Positions 45,248 to 55,307 are shown, counted from the stretch's first letter. The stretch: 64,000 nt of DNA from Paenibacillus sp. JJ-100 (GCF_948329825.1 NZ_CAOJCM010000003.1:496001-560000), one strand, 5' to 3'. Numbers and translations: made by a program. Notes: generated by a model not told the origin, from the sequence alone.

Positions 45248-45820
45248 TTGAAACATATTTTATTTGTATGTACAGGCAATACGTGCCGCAGCCCCATGGC
45301 AGAGGGGCTTTTGCGAAAACTTGCATCTGAACGTGGCATTCAGGTGAATGTCCGTTCAGCAGGTGTGGCTGCAATGTCGGGAATGCCGATATCACACCAT
45401 GCTGAAGCAGTTTTGAAAGATCATAGTGCACAAGGACCGTCCCACTCGACAGAGCTCAGTGCAGAATTGATTGAATGGGCGGATCTCATTCTAACGTTAA
45501 CGCGGAGTCATAAGCAGCATGTGATGCAGGTGTTTCCAGATTCGATTCAGAAGACATATACACTGAAAGAATATGCGGAGAATGATGCACAAGTGCTTCA
45601 AGACTTGGAGGAATTGGACAGCCTGTTCGCTACACTTGAGATGAAACGGGCACTGGGACAAGAAATCTTGGCGTCTGAGCGGGAGCGTGTGATCGAGATT
45701 AGGCAGCGTATCCCAAGCTTTGACATCTCCGATCCGTTTGGCGGTAGCCGGGATGATTACAATATTGTCGCGGCAGAGATTCGAACAGCATTGTCCAAAC
45801 TACTGGATAAGCTTGAATAA
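45248..45820 (+). CDS. ywlE: Protein arginine phosphatase YwlE
   Basis: A 190-residue low-molecular-weight phosphatase. The active-site loop is VCTGNTCRSPMAE with nucleophile Cys8; Thr12 marks arginine-phosphatase specificity in YwlE. The general-acid aspartate is in DPFGGS. Compared with the roughly 150-residue B. subtilis enzyme there is an extra stretch of about 40 charged, helical residues between LKEY and SDPFGGS. It counteracts the McsB arginine kinase. The start is TTG after GGGGAGG. Confidence 0.93.
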   Translation: MKHILFVCTGNTCRSPMAEGLLRKLASERGIQVNVRSAGVAAMSGMPISHHAEAVLKDHSAQGPSHSTELSAELIEWADLILTLTRSHKQHVMQVFPDSIQKTYTLKEYAENDAQVLQDLEELDSLFATLEMKRALGQEILASERERVIEIRQRIPSFDISDPFGGSRDDYNIVAAEIRTALSKLLDKLE

Positions 45821-45874
45821 TTCTGCTGTGTAGAGATAAAATGTCGAAACGGAACATCGAATGTAAATTAACCG

Positions 45875-45903
45875 TTGATTTTAAAGTGGGGTTGATTTAT
45901 GAT
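45875..45903 (+). promoter_or_regulatory. Promoter of the ywlG-glyA transcript
   Basis: TTGATT (45875-45880) and TATGAT (45898-45903) are exactly 17 bp apart, placing the transcription start a few bases ahead of the ZTP riboswitch. Confidence 0.7.
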
Positions 45904-45916
45904 GGAGGGGAAAACA

Positions 45917-46031
45917 GGGATCCGGTGTAACTGGCGACGAAGTGGGCATAACCACAGTGGAGCACCGGAACAAACGGCCGGTCGCCTGGGCAAAAGAGCA
46001 ATTCTGCGATACCCGCAGACTGCTCTTTTTT
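45917..46031 (+). ncRNA. ZTP (pfl) riboswitch with terminator platform
   Basis: The aptamer shows the conserved pfl pieces in order: GTGTAACTGGCGACGAAGTG (45925-45944), the ACCACAGTGGAGCACCGG arm that closes the first helix with CCGGTG, a short linker, and GGTCGCCTGGGCA (45980-45992) for the pseudoknot domain. A terminator follows directly (AGAGCA with TGCTCT around a hairpin, then seven T). Binding of ZTP/ZMP, which accumulate when 10-formyl-folate is short, should prevent termination and switch on ywlG and glyA, a gene of one-carbon supply. Confidence 0.9.
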
Positions 46032-46141
46032 TCGTCTTTCATCTGAAGTTTCGCTATAATAGTACCTGAAATGCCATGCAGTGTATGCGTAGAGTAGACC
46101 ATCACGAGATCAAGGGCATGATTTTATCGGGAGGCGATAGG

Positions 46142-46735
46142 ATGACTATTGAGTTGGATTCGGAACAAACCGGATTGCAGCAACAGACTGCATTGATCCT
46201 GCGCGAACTGGCGGTTGCCGGTAAGCTTGGCTCTGGGCACGTTGTGGTTATTGGCACGAGTACAAGCGAGGTGGCAGGCCAGCGTATCGGAACAAGTGGT
46301 GCTGTCGATGTGGCAGAGCAGTTACTCGCAGGTATTCGCGAGGTACAGGCAGAGTTTGGTTTCGATACCGTATTCCAGTGCTGTGAACATCTGAACCGAG
46401 CGCTTGTGATGGAACGTGCATTGCTTGATCGGCTTGGACTGACAGAGGTTGGTGCTGTACCTGTGCCGAAGGCGGGGGGTTCTATGGCATCAACAGCCTA
46501 TCGTTCATTGTCCGATCCATGTCTAGCTGAACATATTCAGGCTCATGCGGGACTGGATATCGGGGAGACCATGATTGGTATGCATCTTCGCCATGTTGCA
46601 GTTCCCTTCCGGACATCGCTTCGTTACATTGGTGAGGCTCGTGTTACAGCAGCGCTTACGCGGCCGAAGCTGATTGGCGGCGAGCGAGCGGTCTATCGAA
46701 TGGAGGAACAACCCGATTCGACCTTTTGTGACTAA
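46142..46735 (+). CDS. ywlG: YwlG-family protein (DUF436)
   Basis: A 197-residue protein of the conserved TIGR01440/DUF436 family, function unknown. Recognisable blocks are HVVVIGTSTSEVAGQRIGTSGA, FQCCEHLNRALVMER and KAGGSMASTAYRSLSDP. B. subtilis has it in the same place ahead of glyA. The start is ATG 46142 after GGGAGGCGATAGG. It lies behind the ZTP riboswitch, so it is probably induced with glyA when folate one-carbon units are scarce. Confidence 0.9.
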   Translation: MTIELDSEQTGLQQQTALILRELAVAGKLGSGHVVVIGTSTSEVAGQRIGTSGAVDVAEQLLAGIREVQAEFGFDTVFQCCEHLNRALVMERALLDRLGLTEVGAVPVPKAGGSMASTAYRSLSDPCLAEHIQAHAGLDIGETMIGMHLRHVAVPFRTSLRYIGEARVTAALTRPKLIGGERAVYRMEEQPDSTFCD

Positions 46736-46780
46736 CGTATAAAGTGAAATGATGTTTACACGTAAACGAAGAGTGCAACA

Positions 46781-46874
46781 CCGATCTGGAGAAGCGGAGC
46801 GTTCACGTTTATCACCGAATTTCCCCTTTTGTCAAAGGGATTCAAAGAAATTTGGGGATAACAGTGATCGTAAG
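46781..46874 (+). ncRNA. Structured repeat element, copy A (upstream of glyA)
   Basis: A 94-nt segment that aligns without gaps with 48281-48374, about 70 bases being identical. Predicted pairing: CCGAATTTC with GAAATTTGG, TTATC with GATAA, and an apical CCCTTT-TGTC-AAAGGG hairpin. In the other copy the stems differ in sequence but still pair. It ends about 80 bp before the glyA start. The class is not one I recognise. Confidence 0.65.
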
Positions 46875-46953
46875 ATGGTGATGCAATTGAAGTCAGGAGT
46901 GTAACCTGAAGGCTCGCTTTATAACTTCATTATAATTTAGGAGGAATTTAATC

Positions 46954-48201
46954 ATGGAACAATTGCGCAAACAAGACCCTGCAGTACTGGAGGCAATGAA
47001 TCTTGAACTGAAGCGTCAACAGAACAACATCGAATTGATCGCATCCGAGAACATCGTAAGCGAAGCGGTAATTGAAGCCCTGGGCTCCGTTCTGACGAAC
47101 AAGTATGCTGAAGGTTATCCGGGCAAACGTTACTATGGTGGTTGTGAGCATGTAGATATCGTTGAAGATATCGCACGTGATCGTGCAAAAGAACTGTTTG
47201 GCGCAGAGCATGCTAACGTGCAGCCGCACTCTGGTGCACAAGCGAATATGGCTGTTTACCTGGCAGCGTTGAAACCTGGTGATACGGTACTGGGAATGAA
47301 CCTGGCACACGGTGGCCACTTGACGCATGGTAGCCCGGTTAACGCTTCTGGTTTGCTGTATAACTTCGTTGCATATGGCGTTCAAGAAGATACATTCCTC
47401 ATTGATTATGATGAAGTTCGCAAAGCTGCATTTAAGCACCGCCCTCGTTTGATCGTAGCAGGTGCAAGTGCATACCCACGTACCATTGATTTTGAAAAGC
47501 TCGCTTCCATCGCTAATGATGTTGGTGCGCTGTTTATGGTAGATATGGCCCATATCGCAGGGCTTGTTGCTGCTGGATTGCATCCTAACCCTGTGCCACA
47601 TGCGCACTTCGTAACGACAACTACACATAAAACGCTGCGCGGACCACGTGGCGGTATGATCCTGTGCCGCAAATCCTGGGCAGCTGCGATAGATAAAGCG
47701 GTATTCCCTGGTTCCCAAGGTGGACCTTTGATGAACGTGATCGCTTCGAAAGCTGTAGCATTTGGTGAAGCATTGCAACCTTCATTCAAAACGTATGCTC
47801 AGAACGTTGTGAAAAACGCACAAGTGCTGGCTGAAACATTGATCGCTGAAGGATTGAACATCGTATCTGGTGGTACAGACAACCACTTGATGCTGATCGA
47901 CACACGCAGTGTAAATATCACGGGTAAGGAAGCTGAGCATGTGCTCGATTCCATCGGGATTACTGTGAACAAAAACGCAATTCCGTTTGATCCAACGAGT
48001 CCATTTATCACAAGTGGTATCCGTATTGGTACACCTGCGGCAACATCTCGCGGTATGGATGAGAAAGCAATGGTATCGATCGGTAAGATCATTGCCAAGA
48101 CACTTAAAAATCCGAAGGATACAGCAACACTTGATCAGGCACGTGCAGAAGTAACTGCTCTGACTGACCAATACCCACTGTATAATGACCTTAAATACTA
48201 A
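46954..48201 (+). CDS. glyA: Serine hydroxymethyltransferase
   Basis: A 415-residue PLP enzyme converting serine and tetrahydrofolate to glycine and 5,10-methylene-tetrahydrofolate. Key blocks are [43 protein letters not shown] and the PLP lysine in [33 protein letters not shown] gives a strong ribosome site. The ZTP riboswitch two genes upstream and the structured element in its leader are probable controls. Confidence 0.97.
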   Translation: MEQLRKQDPAVLEAMNLELKRQQNNIELIASENIVSEAVIEALGSVLTNKYAEGYPGKRYYGGCEHVDIVEDIARDRAKELFGAEHANVQPHSGAQANMAVYLAALKPGDTVLGMNLAHGGHLTHGSPVNASGLLYNFVAYGVQEDTFLIDYDEVRKAAFKHRPRLIVAGASAYPRTIDFEKLASIANDVGALFMVDMAHIAGLVAAGLHPNPVPHAHFVTTTTHKTLRGPRGGMILCRKSWAAAIDKAVFPGSQGGPLMNVIASKAVAFGEALQPSFKTYAQNVVKNAQVLAETLIAEGLNIVSGGTDNHLMLIDTRSVNITGKEAEHVLDSIGITVNKNAIPFDPTSPFITSGIRIGTPAATSRGMDEKAMVSIGKIIAKTLKNPKDTATLDQARAEVTALTDQYPLYNDLKY

Positions 48202-48216
48202 TACTACTTAAAAATA

Positions 48217-48448
48217 TTGCTCGTGCTGTTTGATTTTGAGATGTTCATTTTTTGTGAACACGCAGACGGAGCAAACCGATAAGATCTGAAGAAGCGAAGC
48301 GTTCGCCTTTATCACCGGAATTCCACCATTTAATTAATGGATCAGAGAATTCTGGGGATAACAGCGATCGGAAGGTCATTCGGTTTGTGGAGTACCTTTA
48401 GTGTTCACGCGTATTTTGAGCATTCAACTCACACAACAGCACGAGCAA
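48217..48448. repeat. 14-bp inverted repeat enclosing element copy B
   Basis: TTGCTCGTGCTGTT (48217-48230) and its exact reverse complement AACAGCACGAGCAA (48435-48448) flank copy B. Inside, GTGAACAC near 48254 is complementary to GTGTTCAC near 48401. The whole 232-nt unit could fold as one long stem carrying the conserved core at its tip. Confidence 0.65.
48281..48374 (+). ncRNA. Structured repeat element, copy B (between glyA and upp)
   Basis: The second copy of the 94-nt element, in the same orientation as copy A and offset by exactly 1500 bases. Pairing: CCGGAATTC with GAATTCTGG, TTATC with GATAA, apical CCATT-TAATT-AATGG, and GCGAA with TTCGC. The shared sequence core includes GATCTG, GAAGCG, TTTATCACCG and GGGGATAACAG. 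Confidence 0.65.
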
Positions 48449-48450
48449 AC

Positions 48451-48486
48451 AGGACCGGAAGAATTATTTTCCGGTCCTGTTTTTTG
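48451..48486 (+). terminator. Terminator after glyA and element copy B
   Basis: AGGACCGGAA (48451-48460) and TTCCGGTCCT (48469-48478) form a perfect 10-bp stem followed by GTTTTTT. Confidence 0.92.
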
Positions 48487-48546
48487 TAGGAATTGCGATT
48501 CATTGATCAATAGGTATCCTTTGATGGTGTAATTCAGTGTGGGTGA

Positions 48547-48555
48547 TGATATAAT
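48547..48555 (+). promoter_or_regulatory. Extended -10 promoter of upp
   Basis: TGATATAAT fits the TGnTATAAT extended -10 consensus; no good -35 box is present at 17 bp. It is about 87 bp ahead of upp. Confidence 0.5.
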
Positions 48556-48641
48556 ATACAGGATTTATCGAGCCTGTGAATGATGGCTAGGTATATTTGG
48601 AAATGCTTAACTCATGAAGAACTTACCGGAGGGACAAATTA

Positions 48642-49271
48642 ATGGGAAAATTAGTAATATGTGATCACCCCCTGATTCAACACAAACTGACGTTTATACG
48701 CGATGTGCGTACAAATACGAAGGATTTTCGTGAATTGGTAGATGAAGTAGCTACATTGATGGCTTACGAGATTACAAGAGATGTTGAACTGGAGTCAATC
48801 GATGTACAGACTCCTGTCGCAGCGACACAAGGTAAAGTGATTTCTGGCCGTATGCTCGGACTGGTGCCGATTCTACGTGCAGGACTCGGTATGCTGGATG
48901 GCGTTGTTAAACTTCTGCCAGCGGCAAAAGTAGGACACGTTGGTTTGTTCCGTGACCCGGAAACAATGCTACCGGTTGAGTACTATACCAAGTTGCCTAC
49001 AGACGTGACTGAACGACAGCTGATTGTGATTGATCCGATGCTCGCAACAGGTGGATCGGCGATCGCAGCTATTGACGTGCTCAAAAAACGCGGTTGTAAC
49101 CAGATCAAAATGATGAACCTTGTTGCTGCACCCGAAGGTGTTAAAGCGGTACAGGAGGCTCATCCGGATGTGGATATCTATGTGGCTGCATTAGACGATC
49201 GTTTGGACGATCATGGATATATCGTGCCAGGACTTGGCGATGCAGGAGACCGTCTGTACGGAACGAAATAA
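48642..49271 (+). CDS. upp: Uracil phosphoribosyltransferase
   Basis: A 209-residue pyrimidine salvage enzyme that joins uracil and PRPP to make UMP. The PRPP loop is [17 protein letters not shown] and the uracil site is in [17 protein letters not shown] at the C-terminus. ACCGGAGGGACAA precedes the ATG. It lies between glyA and the ATP synthase genes as in B. subtilis. Confidence 0.97.
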   Translation: MGKLVICDHPLIQHKLTFIRDVRTNTKDFRELVDEVATLMAYEITRDVELESIDVQTPVAATQGKVISGRMLGLVPILRAGLGMLDGVVKLLPAAKVGHVGLFRDPETMLPVEYYTKLPTDVTERQLIVIDPMLATGGSAIAAIDVLKKRGCNQIKMMNLVAAPEGVKAVQEAHPDVDIYVAALDDRLDDHGYIVPGLGDAGDRLYGTK

Positions 49272-49311
49272 AGCATACTTTGATGCGTATTAGAAAAGGG
49301 GCTTGGCTTGA

Positions 49312-50469
49312 ATGTCTAACAAAATTAAGGTGATGACCATATTCGGAGTACGTCCGGAAGCCATCAAAATGGCGCCGCTTATTCTCGAATTGCAGAAACA
49401 TCCCGAGTCAATTGAGTCAATTGTTTGCGTAACTGCGCAGCATCGTCAGATGCTGGATCAAGTTCTTGAAGTTTTCGACATCCATCCTGACTATGATCTG
49501 GATGTGATGAAGGATCGTCAGACATTAAACGAGATTACCATTCGTGTTCTCGGCGGTCTGGAGCCGGTTTTACGCGAAGCTAAGCCGGATATTGTACTCG
49601 TCCATGGAGATACTTTGACTACATTTGTAGCCAGCTATGCCGCATTCTTGCAGCAAATTCAAGTGGGGCATGTGGAAGCGGGTCTGCGTACGTGGAACAA
49701 GCTTTCACCGTATCCGGAAGAGATGAACCGCCAATTGACTGGCGTACTGGCTGATTTGCATTTTGCACCGACGGAGTGGTCTTCCTCCAACCTTGCCAAG
49801 GAAAATAAACCGGAGTCTAGTACCTATGTCACAGGCAACACGGTAACAGATGTGTTTCAATATACAGTACGGGAGGATTACAGGCACCCGGTGCTAGATT
49901 GGGCACAAGGCAAACGTCTGGTGCTGATGACGGCACATCGCCGCGAATCGCAAGGCGAGCCTCACCGCAACATTTTCCAGGCCGTCAAACGAATCGCTGA
50001 CGAATTCGAAGATATTGCCATCGTGTACCCGGTGCACCCTAGTCCTGCAGTGAAAGAGCCGGCTCACGCGATTTTGGGGAACCATCCCCGTATTCAGTTA
50101 ATTGATCCGCTAGACGTAGTGGATTTGCATAACTTTTACCCGCACACTCACTTGATTCTGACTGATTCGGGCGGTTTGCAGGAAGAAGCTCCTTCATTTG
50201 GCGTGCCTGTCCTTGTATTGCGCGATACAACAGAACGTCCGGAAGGCATTGAAGCTGGTACGCTTGAGTTGGTAGGGACGGAAGAGGAACGTGTTTATGA
50301 ACGGACGAGAGCGCTGCTTACCGATGAAACACTGTATGCAAGTATGAGTCAGGCTGCTAATCCATACGGTGATGGACATGCATCAGAAAGAATTGTCAAT
50401 GCGATTTTGCACCATTTCGGCGTAAATAGCGAACGTCCGGAAGCATTTCACAGAAAGTTCAAAAAATAA
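49312..50469 (+). CDS. mnaA: UDP-N-acetylglucosamine 2-epimerase
   Basis: A 385-residue non-hydrolysing epimerase that makes UDP-N-acetylmannosamine for teichoic acid or other wall polymers. Motifs: MTIFGVRPEAIKMAPL, VHGDTLTTF, GHVEAGLRT, MTAHRRES and LTDSGGLQEEAPSFG. It follows upp after 40 bp and may be co-transcribed. GGGGCTTGG lies ahead of the ATG. Confidence 0.95.
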   Translation: MSNKIKVMTIFGVRPEAIKMAPLILELQKHPESIESIVCVTAQHRQMLDQVLEVFDIHPDYDLDVMKDRQTLNEITIRVLGGLEPVLREAKPDIVLVHGDTLTTFVASYAAFLQQIQVGHVEAGLRTWNKLSPYPEEMNRQLTGVLADLHFAPTEWSSSNLAKENKPESSTYVTGNTVTDVFQYTVREDYRHPVLDWAQGKRLVLMTAHRRESQGEPHRNIFQAVKRIADEFEDIAIVYPVHPSPAVKEPAHAILGNHPRIQLIDPLDVVDLHNFYPHTHLILTDSGGLQEEAPSFGVPVLVLRDTTERPEGIEAGTLELVGTEEERVYERTRALLTDETLYASMSQAANPYGDGHASERIVNAILHHFGVNSERPEAFHRKFKK

Positions 50470-50529
50470 TTCACATTTTTTGACGGATTTACTGAGGGGA
50501 TAGCATACAGTTAAACTGTACGGTTTACG

Positions 50530-50562
50530 CGGGTTTATGGGCTTTATTTAGCAGTAAACCCG
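50530..50562 (+). other. Hairpin between mnaA and the atp operon
   Basis: CGGGTTTA (50530-50537) pairs with TAAACCCG (50555-50562). There is no T-run, so it is a weak terminator or a leader structure of the atp transcript. Confidence 0.45.
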
Positions 50563-50656
50563 TCGTAATACCCTTTGAATTAGCTGGAATCAATCAATTG
50601 ACAAAGGCTCTCATCATTCAGTAAAATTAACTGGGATTGCAAGGGTGGCGAGGAAA

Positions 50657-50911
50657 ATGGCCGATTCGAACAAACCAAATTCATCCCGTAACCATGATGA
50701 TAAGTTATGGAAAGCAATGGGGCTCGTGACAGCTTTTGGGATCGAGATTGCCTTGCTCGCTGTTGCCGGATATTACGCTGGCTCGTGGTTGGATCAAACC
50801 ATTGGAGGCAACGGAATATGGATCGCCGTAAGCGTTCTCTTTTTTATTGCGGCAGGTGGGGTAAGCATTTACTTTATTGCTAAAAAATTCATGGGGGAAA
50901 ATGATGAGTGA
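50657..50911 (+). CDS. AtpZ-like small membrane protein
   Basis: An 84-residue protein with a hydrophilic N-terminus and two membrane helices (VTAFGIEIALLAVAGYYAGSWLD and WIAVSVLFFIAAGGVSIYFIAKK). It is of the AtpZ/AtpI-like family found ahead of F-type ATPase genes, with proposed roles in magnesium/calcium transport or c-ring assembly. I use ATG 50657 with AAGGGTGG upstream; a GTG at 50645 overlaps that site. It overlaps atpI by about eight bases. Confidence 0.8.
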   Translation: MADSNKPNSSRNHDDKLWKAMGLVTAFGIEIALLAVAGYYAGSWLDQTIGGNGIWIAVSVLFFIAAGGVSIYFIAKKFMGENDE

Positions 50912-51281
50912 ACTAGCCAGATATCGCAGATGGATGACCGTTTCCGTCATGTATGTACTCATGATATGTTTTCTAACGGCTGCGTTTGCACCTCGTTTAG
51001 AGACGATTGCTTTGGGACTGGCTCTGGGTGTGATTATCAGTTTGATTAACGCATATTACCTAGGCTACAAAGTAAGGAAGATGTCCGATGATGCGGCAGA
51101 AGGGAATCTGAAGCGTGTTAACCTGGGATTTTTGACAAGAGCGGCACTCGCTGTGCTCGGTATCTACGTATCGATGCGCTTTCCGCAGTATTTCAATACA
51201 TATGCGGTTGCAGGCGGTCTGGCCATTGCGCAATTTTCCTTATTGATTATAGGGATCATCATGTCCCGCAAAGAAGAATGA
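50904..51281 (+). CDS. atpI: ATP synthase subunit I
   Basis: A 125-residue protein with four predicted helices (for example WMTVSVMYVLMICFLTAAFA and LGLALGVIISLINAYYLGYKV). AtpI proteins act as chaperones for c-ring assembly. Two adjacent ATGs (50901, 50904) are possible; the second is better spaced from GGGGGA. It begins within the end of the preceding gene. Confidence 0.85.
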   Translation: MSELARYRRWMTVSVMYVLMICFLTAAFAPRLETIALGLALGVIISLINAYYLGYKVRKMSDDAAEGNLKRVNLGFLTRAALAVLGIYVSMRFPQYFNTYAVAGGLAIAQFSLLIIGIIMSRKEE

Positions 51282-51328
51282 TGTTGAGTGTGGCAGCTTT
51301 CAGGTAGAGAAAGGGGTGAGAAAAAATT

Positions 51329-52147
51329 ATGCATGAAGCTCCAGTGATTATGCTTGGTGGATTCCATCTGGACTTGTCCGTACTGTTGATGTTGATTATA
51401 ACCAGCGCCATTGTCTTCATTTTTGCCATCATCGCTACACGGAACCTGTCAGTGGATAATCCGGGAAAGCTGCAAAACTTTATGGAGTGGGCCGTTGAGT
51501 TCGTTCGTAATCTGATATCCAGTACAATGGATATGAAGAAAGGCAAACACTTTATTTCTCTCGCGCTTACGATGATTTTGTTCATCTTCGTAGGAAATAT
51601 GCTTGGACTTCCGTTCCAGGCAGTTACTGATGTTAAGGATATCAATGAAGCAACCGTTTTCGGAAAACCGATTGTTACAGCGGTTGAGGCTTATGAAGAA
51701 GCTCACGCTAAGGATCCGGAAGCACATCCGCACATCGAGTTGGCTTGGTTTAAATCACCTACAGCTGACTTGTCCGTAACGATGGGACTGGCTCTCATTG
51801 CCTTCCTTGTAGCACACGGACTTGGACTGTTCAAGAACACTAGAGGTTACTTGAAGCACTATGTGCAGCCATACGCGTTGTTCCTTCCGATTAACCTGAT
51901 CGAGACCGCGTCTAAACTGCTCACGCACGGCATGCGTTTGTTTGCGAATATTTTTGCGGGTGAGGTGCTGATTGCAACAATCCTCAAACTGACCAGCTTT
52001 AAAGTGCTGGGTGCTATTTTCGCAATACCACTGCTTGCAGTGTGGCAAGGCTTTAGTATCTTTATCGGTGGGATTCAAGCTTTCGTGTTCGTCATTTTGA
52101 TGATGGTGTACATCTCACAGACTGTCGAAACACACGAAGAACATTAA
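51329..52147 (+). CDS. atpB: ATP synthase subunit a
   Basis: A 272-residue Fo subunit that forms the proton half-channels. The essential arginine is in LLTHGMRLFANIFAGEVL. About five or six helices are visible, and the ending VFVILMMVYISQTVETHEEH is typical. AAAGGGGTGAG precedes the ATG. Confidence 0.96.
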   Translation: MHEAPVIMLGGFHLDLSVLLMLIITSAIVFIFAIIATRNLSVDNPGKLQNFMEWAVEFVRNLISSTMDMKKGKHFISLALTMILFIFVGNMLGLPFQAVTDVKDINEATVFGKPIVTAVEAYEEAHAKDPEAHPHIELAWFKSPTADLSVTMGLALIAFLVAHGLGLFKNTRGYLKHYVQPYALFLPINLIETASKLLTHGMRLFANIFAGEVLIATILKLTSFKVLGAIFAIPLLAVWQGFSIFIGGIQAFVFVILMMVYISQTVETHEEH

Positions 52148-52154
52148 GTTTTAG

Positions 52155-52445
<291 letters not shown>

Positions 52446-52460
52446 GACACAACACAGTAC

Positions 52461-52496
52461 GGCGGGGAAGGCTGGAGCCCTCCGCGCCTTCTTTTT
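52461..52496 (+). terminator. Terminator-like hairpin between atpE and atpF
   Basis: GGCG...GG..GGCT and AGCC..CC.CGCC form a GC-rich stem with two small internal loops, followed by TTCTTTTT. It lies inside the operon, so it probably attenuates downstream transcription or protects the atpE mRNA. Confidence 0.65.
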
Positions 52497-52561
52497 AGCT
52501 AGGAACTTGTCCTGTAAGGGATAACGTTTTTATAGGATACCTCCAGGAAGGAGTGAACAGA

Positions 52562-53050
52562 TTGAGTTTCTTATGGGAAAATACGCTACTTGCGATTATC
52601 GCATTTGCAATTTTATATTGGCTGCTTAGCCGCTACGCTTTCGGTCCATTGTTCTCCATTATGGAAAAGCGTCGTGAACTCGTGATGAGTCAGATGAATG
52701 AGGCTGCTCAGACTCGGGAACAGGCGATTGCTTATGTGGAGGAGCAAAAACAGGCTCTGGAACAAGCGCGCAAAGAAGCTCACGACATTATCGAGCAGTC
52801 CAGACAAACGGGTGGCAAGCAGGCTGAATCCATTCTGGCTGATGCCAAGGCTGAAGCAACTCGTCTCAAAGACGACGCAGTACGTGAAATCGAAAGTGAG
52901 AAGAACAAAGCGGTTGCTGCTCTTCGCAACGAACTGGGTACTGCTTCCGTTCAGATTGCTTCCAGATTGATCAAAAAAGAAGTTGAGAACGGTCCAGCAC
53001 AAGAGGAACTTGTGAACCAATACCTCAATGAGGTAGGAGGCCGACAATGA
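52562..53050 (+). CDS. atpF: ATP synthase subunit b
   Basis: A 162-residue stator subunit: one N-terminal membrane helix (ENTLLAIIAFAILYWLLSRYAFGPL) and a long charged coiled coil. I use the TTG at 52562, eight bases after AAGGAG; an in-frame GTG at 52553 lies inside that site. The stop overlaps atpH by four bases. Confidence 0.93.
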   Translation: MSFLWENTLLAIIAFAILYWLLSRYAFGPLFSIMEKRRELVMSQMNEAAQTREQAIAYVEEQKQALEQARKEAHDIIEQSRQTGGKQAESILADAKAEATRLKDDAVREIESEKNKAVAALRNELGTASVQIASRLIKKEVENGPAQEELVNQYLNEVGGRQ

Positions 53051-53595
53051 GCCGCGATACGATTGTTGCCAAGCGTTATGCAAAAGCATTGTTCGAAGTT
53101 GCTCTTCAGCAGCAGCAAGTGCTCGAAGTTGAACAGGAACTACGTGCTGTTGTCAGCGGATTGACTGGAGATCAAGAGATTATCAAATTTATTGTTTCTC
53201 CGAACATCTCTGATGAAGCCAAACGGAATGTGCTTCATGCAAGCCTTGAGGGCAAAGTGTCCGAACCTGTTCTTCGCACGGTTTTGCTTCTGATTGAGCG
53301 TGGCCGCGTGGAATTGTTGCATGACTTGTTGAGTGATTATGTGAAAATCGAAGGGGATTCCCTTGGAATCGCAGATGCTCGCGTATACTCGACGTATGCA
53401 TTAAGTGAAGAAGAGAAAGAAGCGGTATCCCGTGAATTCGGTGGCCGTGTGAATAAAAAGATTCGTATCGAGAACATTGTTGATCCTGCACTGCTGGGCG
53501 GATTGAAAGTCGCCATTGGCGATACGATCTATGACGGCAGCTTGGCTGGCAAGCTCGAACGTCTTGAGCAGTCTTTTAACAGACGAGTACAGTAG
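53047..53595 (+). CDS. atpH: ATP synthase subunit delta
   Basis: A 182-residue stator protein linking subunit b to the F1 head. The N-terminal helical bundle begins IVAKRYAKALFEVALQQ, and the C-terminal region has RIENIVDPALLGGLKVAIGDTIYDGSLAGKLERL. It is coupled to atpF by an ATGA overlap. Confidence 0.95.
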   Translation: MSRDTIVAKRYAKALFEVALQQQQVLEVEQELRAVVSGLTGDQEIIKFIVSPNISDEAKRNVLHASLEGKVSEPVLRTVLLLIERGRVELLHDLLSDYVKIEGDSLGIADARVYSTYALSEEEKEAVSREFGGRVNKKIRIENIVDPALLGGLKVAIGDTIYDGSLAGKLERLEQSFNRRVQ

Positions 53596-53605
53596 ATTGG
53601 GGTGA

Positions 53606-55126
<1,521 letters not shown>

Positions 55127-55195
55127 ATAGATGAATGCAGCTGCGGAGTTGTTTAACCGATTCCGCATGTCTGCATGTGTAACTTTTAAGTTAAG

Positions 55196-55307
55196 GCTTA
55201 CGAAATAGTTTTGACTTTGTCAAAACCGGAGTGGGTGCTTACGAAGTAACTTTGGCTACGCCAAAGTAGGAATATGCTTACGAAGTAGTTTTGACCCTGT
55301 CAAAACT
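55196..55307 (+). repeat. Three hairpin repeats between atpA and atpG
   Basis: Three units start at 55196, 55237 and 55276. Each has GCTTACGAARTA followed by a short perfect stem-loop: GTTTTGAC-TTT-GTCAAAAC, ACTTTGGC-TAC-GCCAAAGT, and AGTTTTGAC-CCT-GTCAAAACT. The second stem differs in two paired positions with compensating changes. The array ends 16 bp before atpG, next to its ribosome-binding site. Confidence 0.85.

Noticed and set aside
46741-46953. T-box or glycine riboswitch in the glyA leader
   Set aside because: No T-box TGGNACCGCG motif and no glycine-aptamer core; the element matches its own second copy better than any known class.
55196-55307. CRISPR array between atpA and atpG
   Set aside because: Only three units, each with an internal stem-loop that varies in sequence; spacers are not distinct and no cas genes are near.
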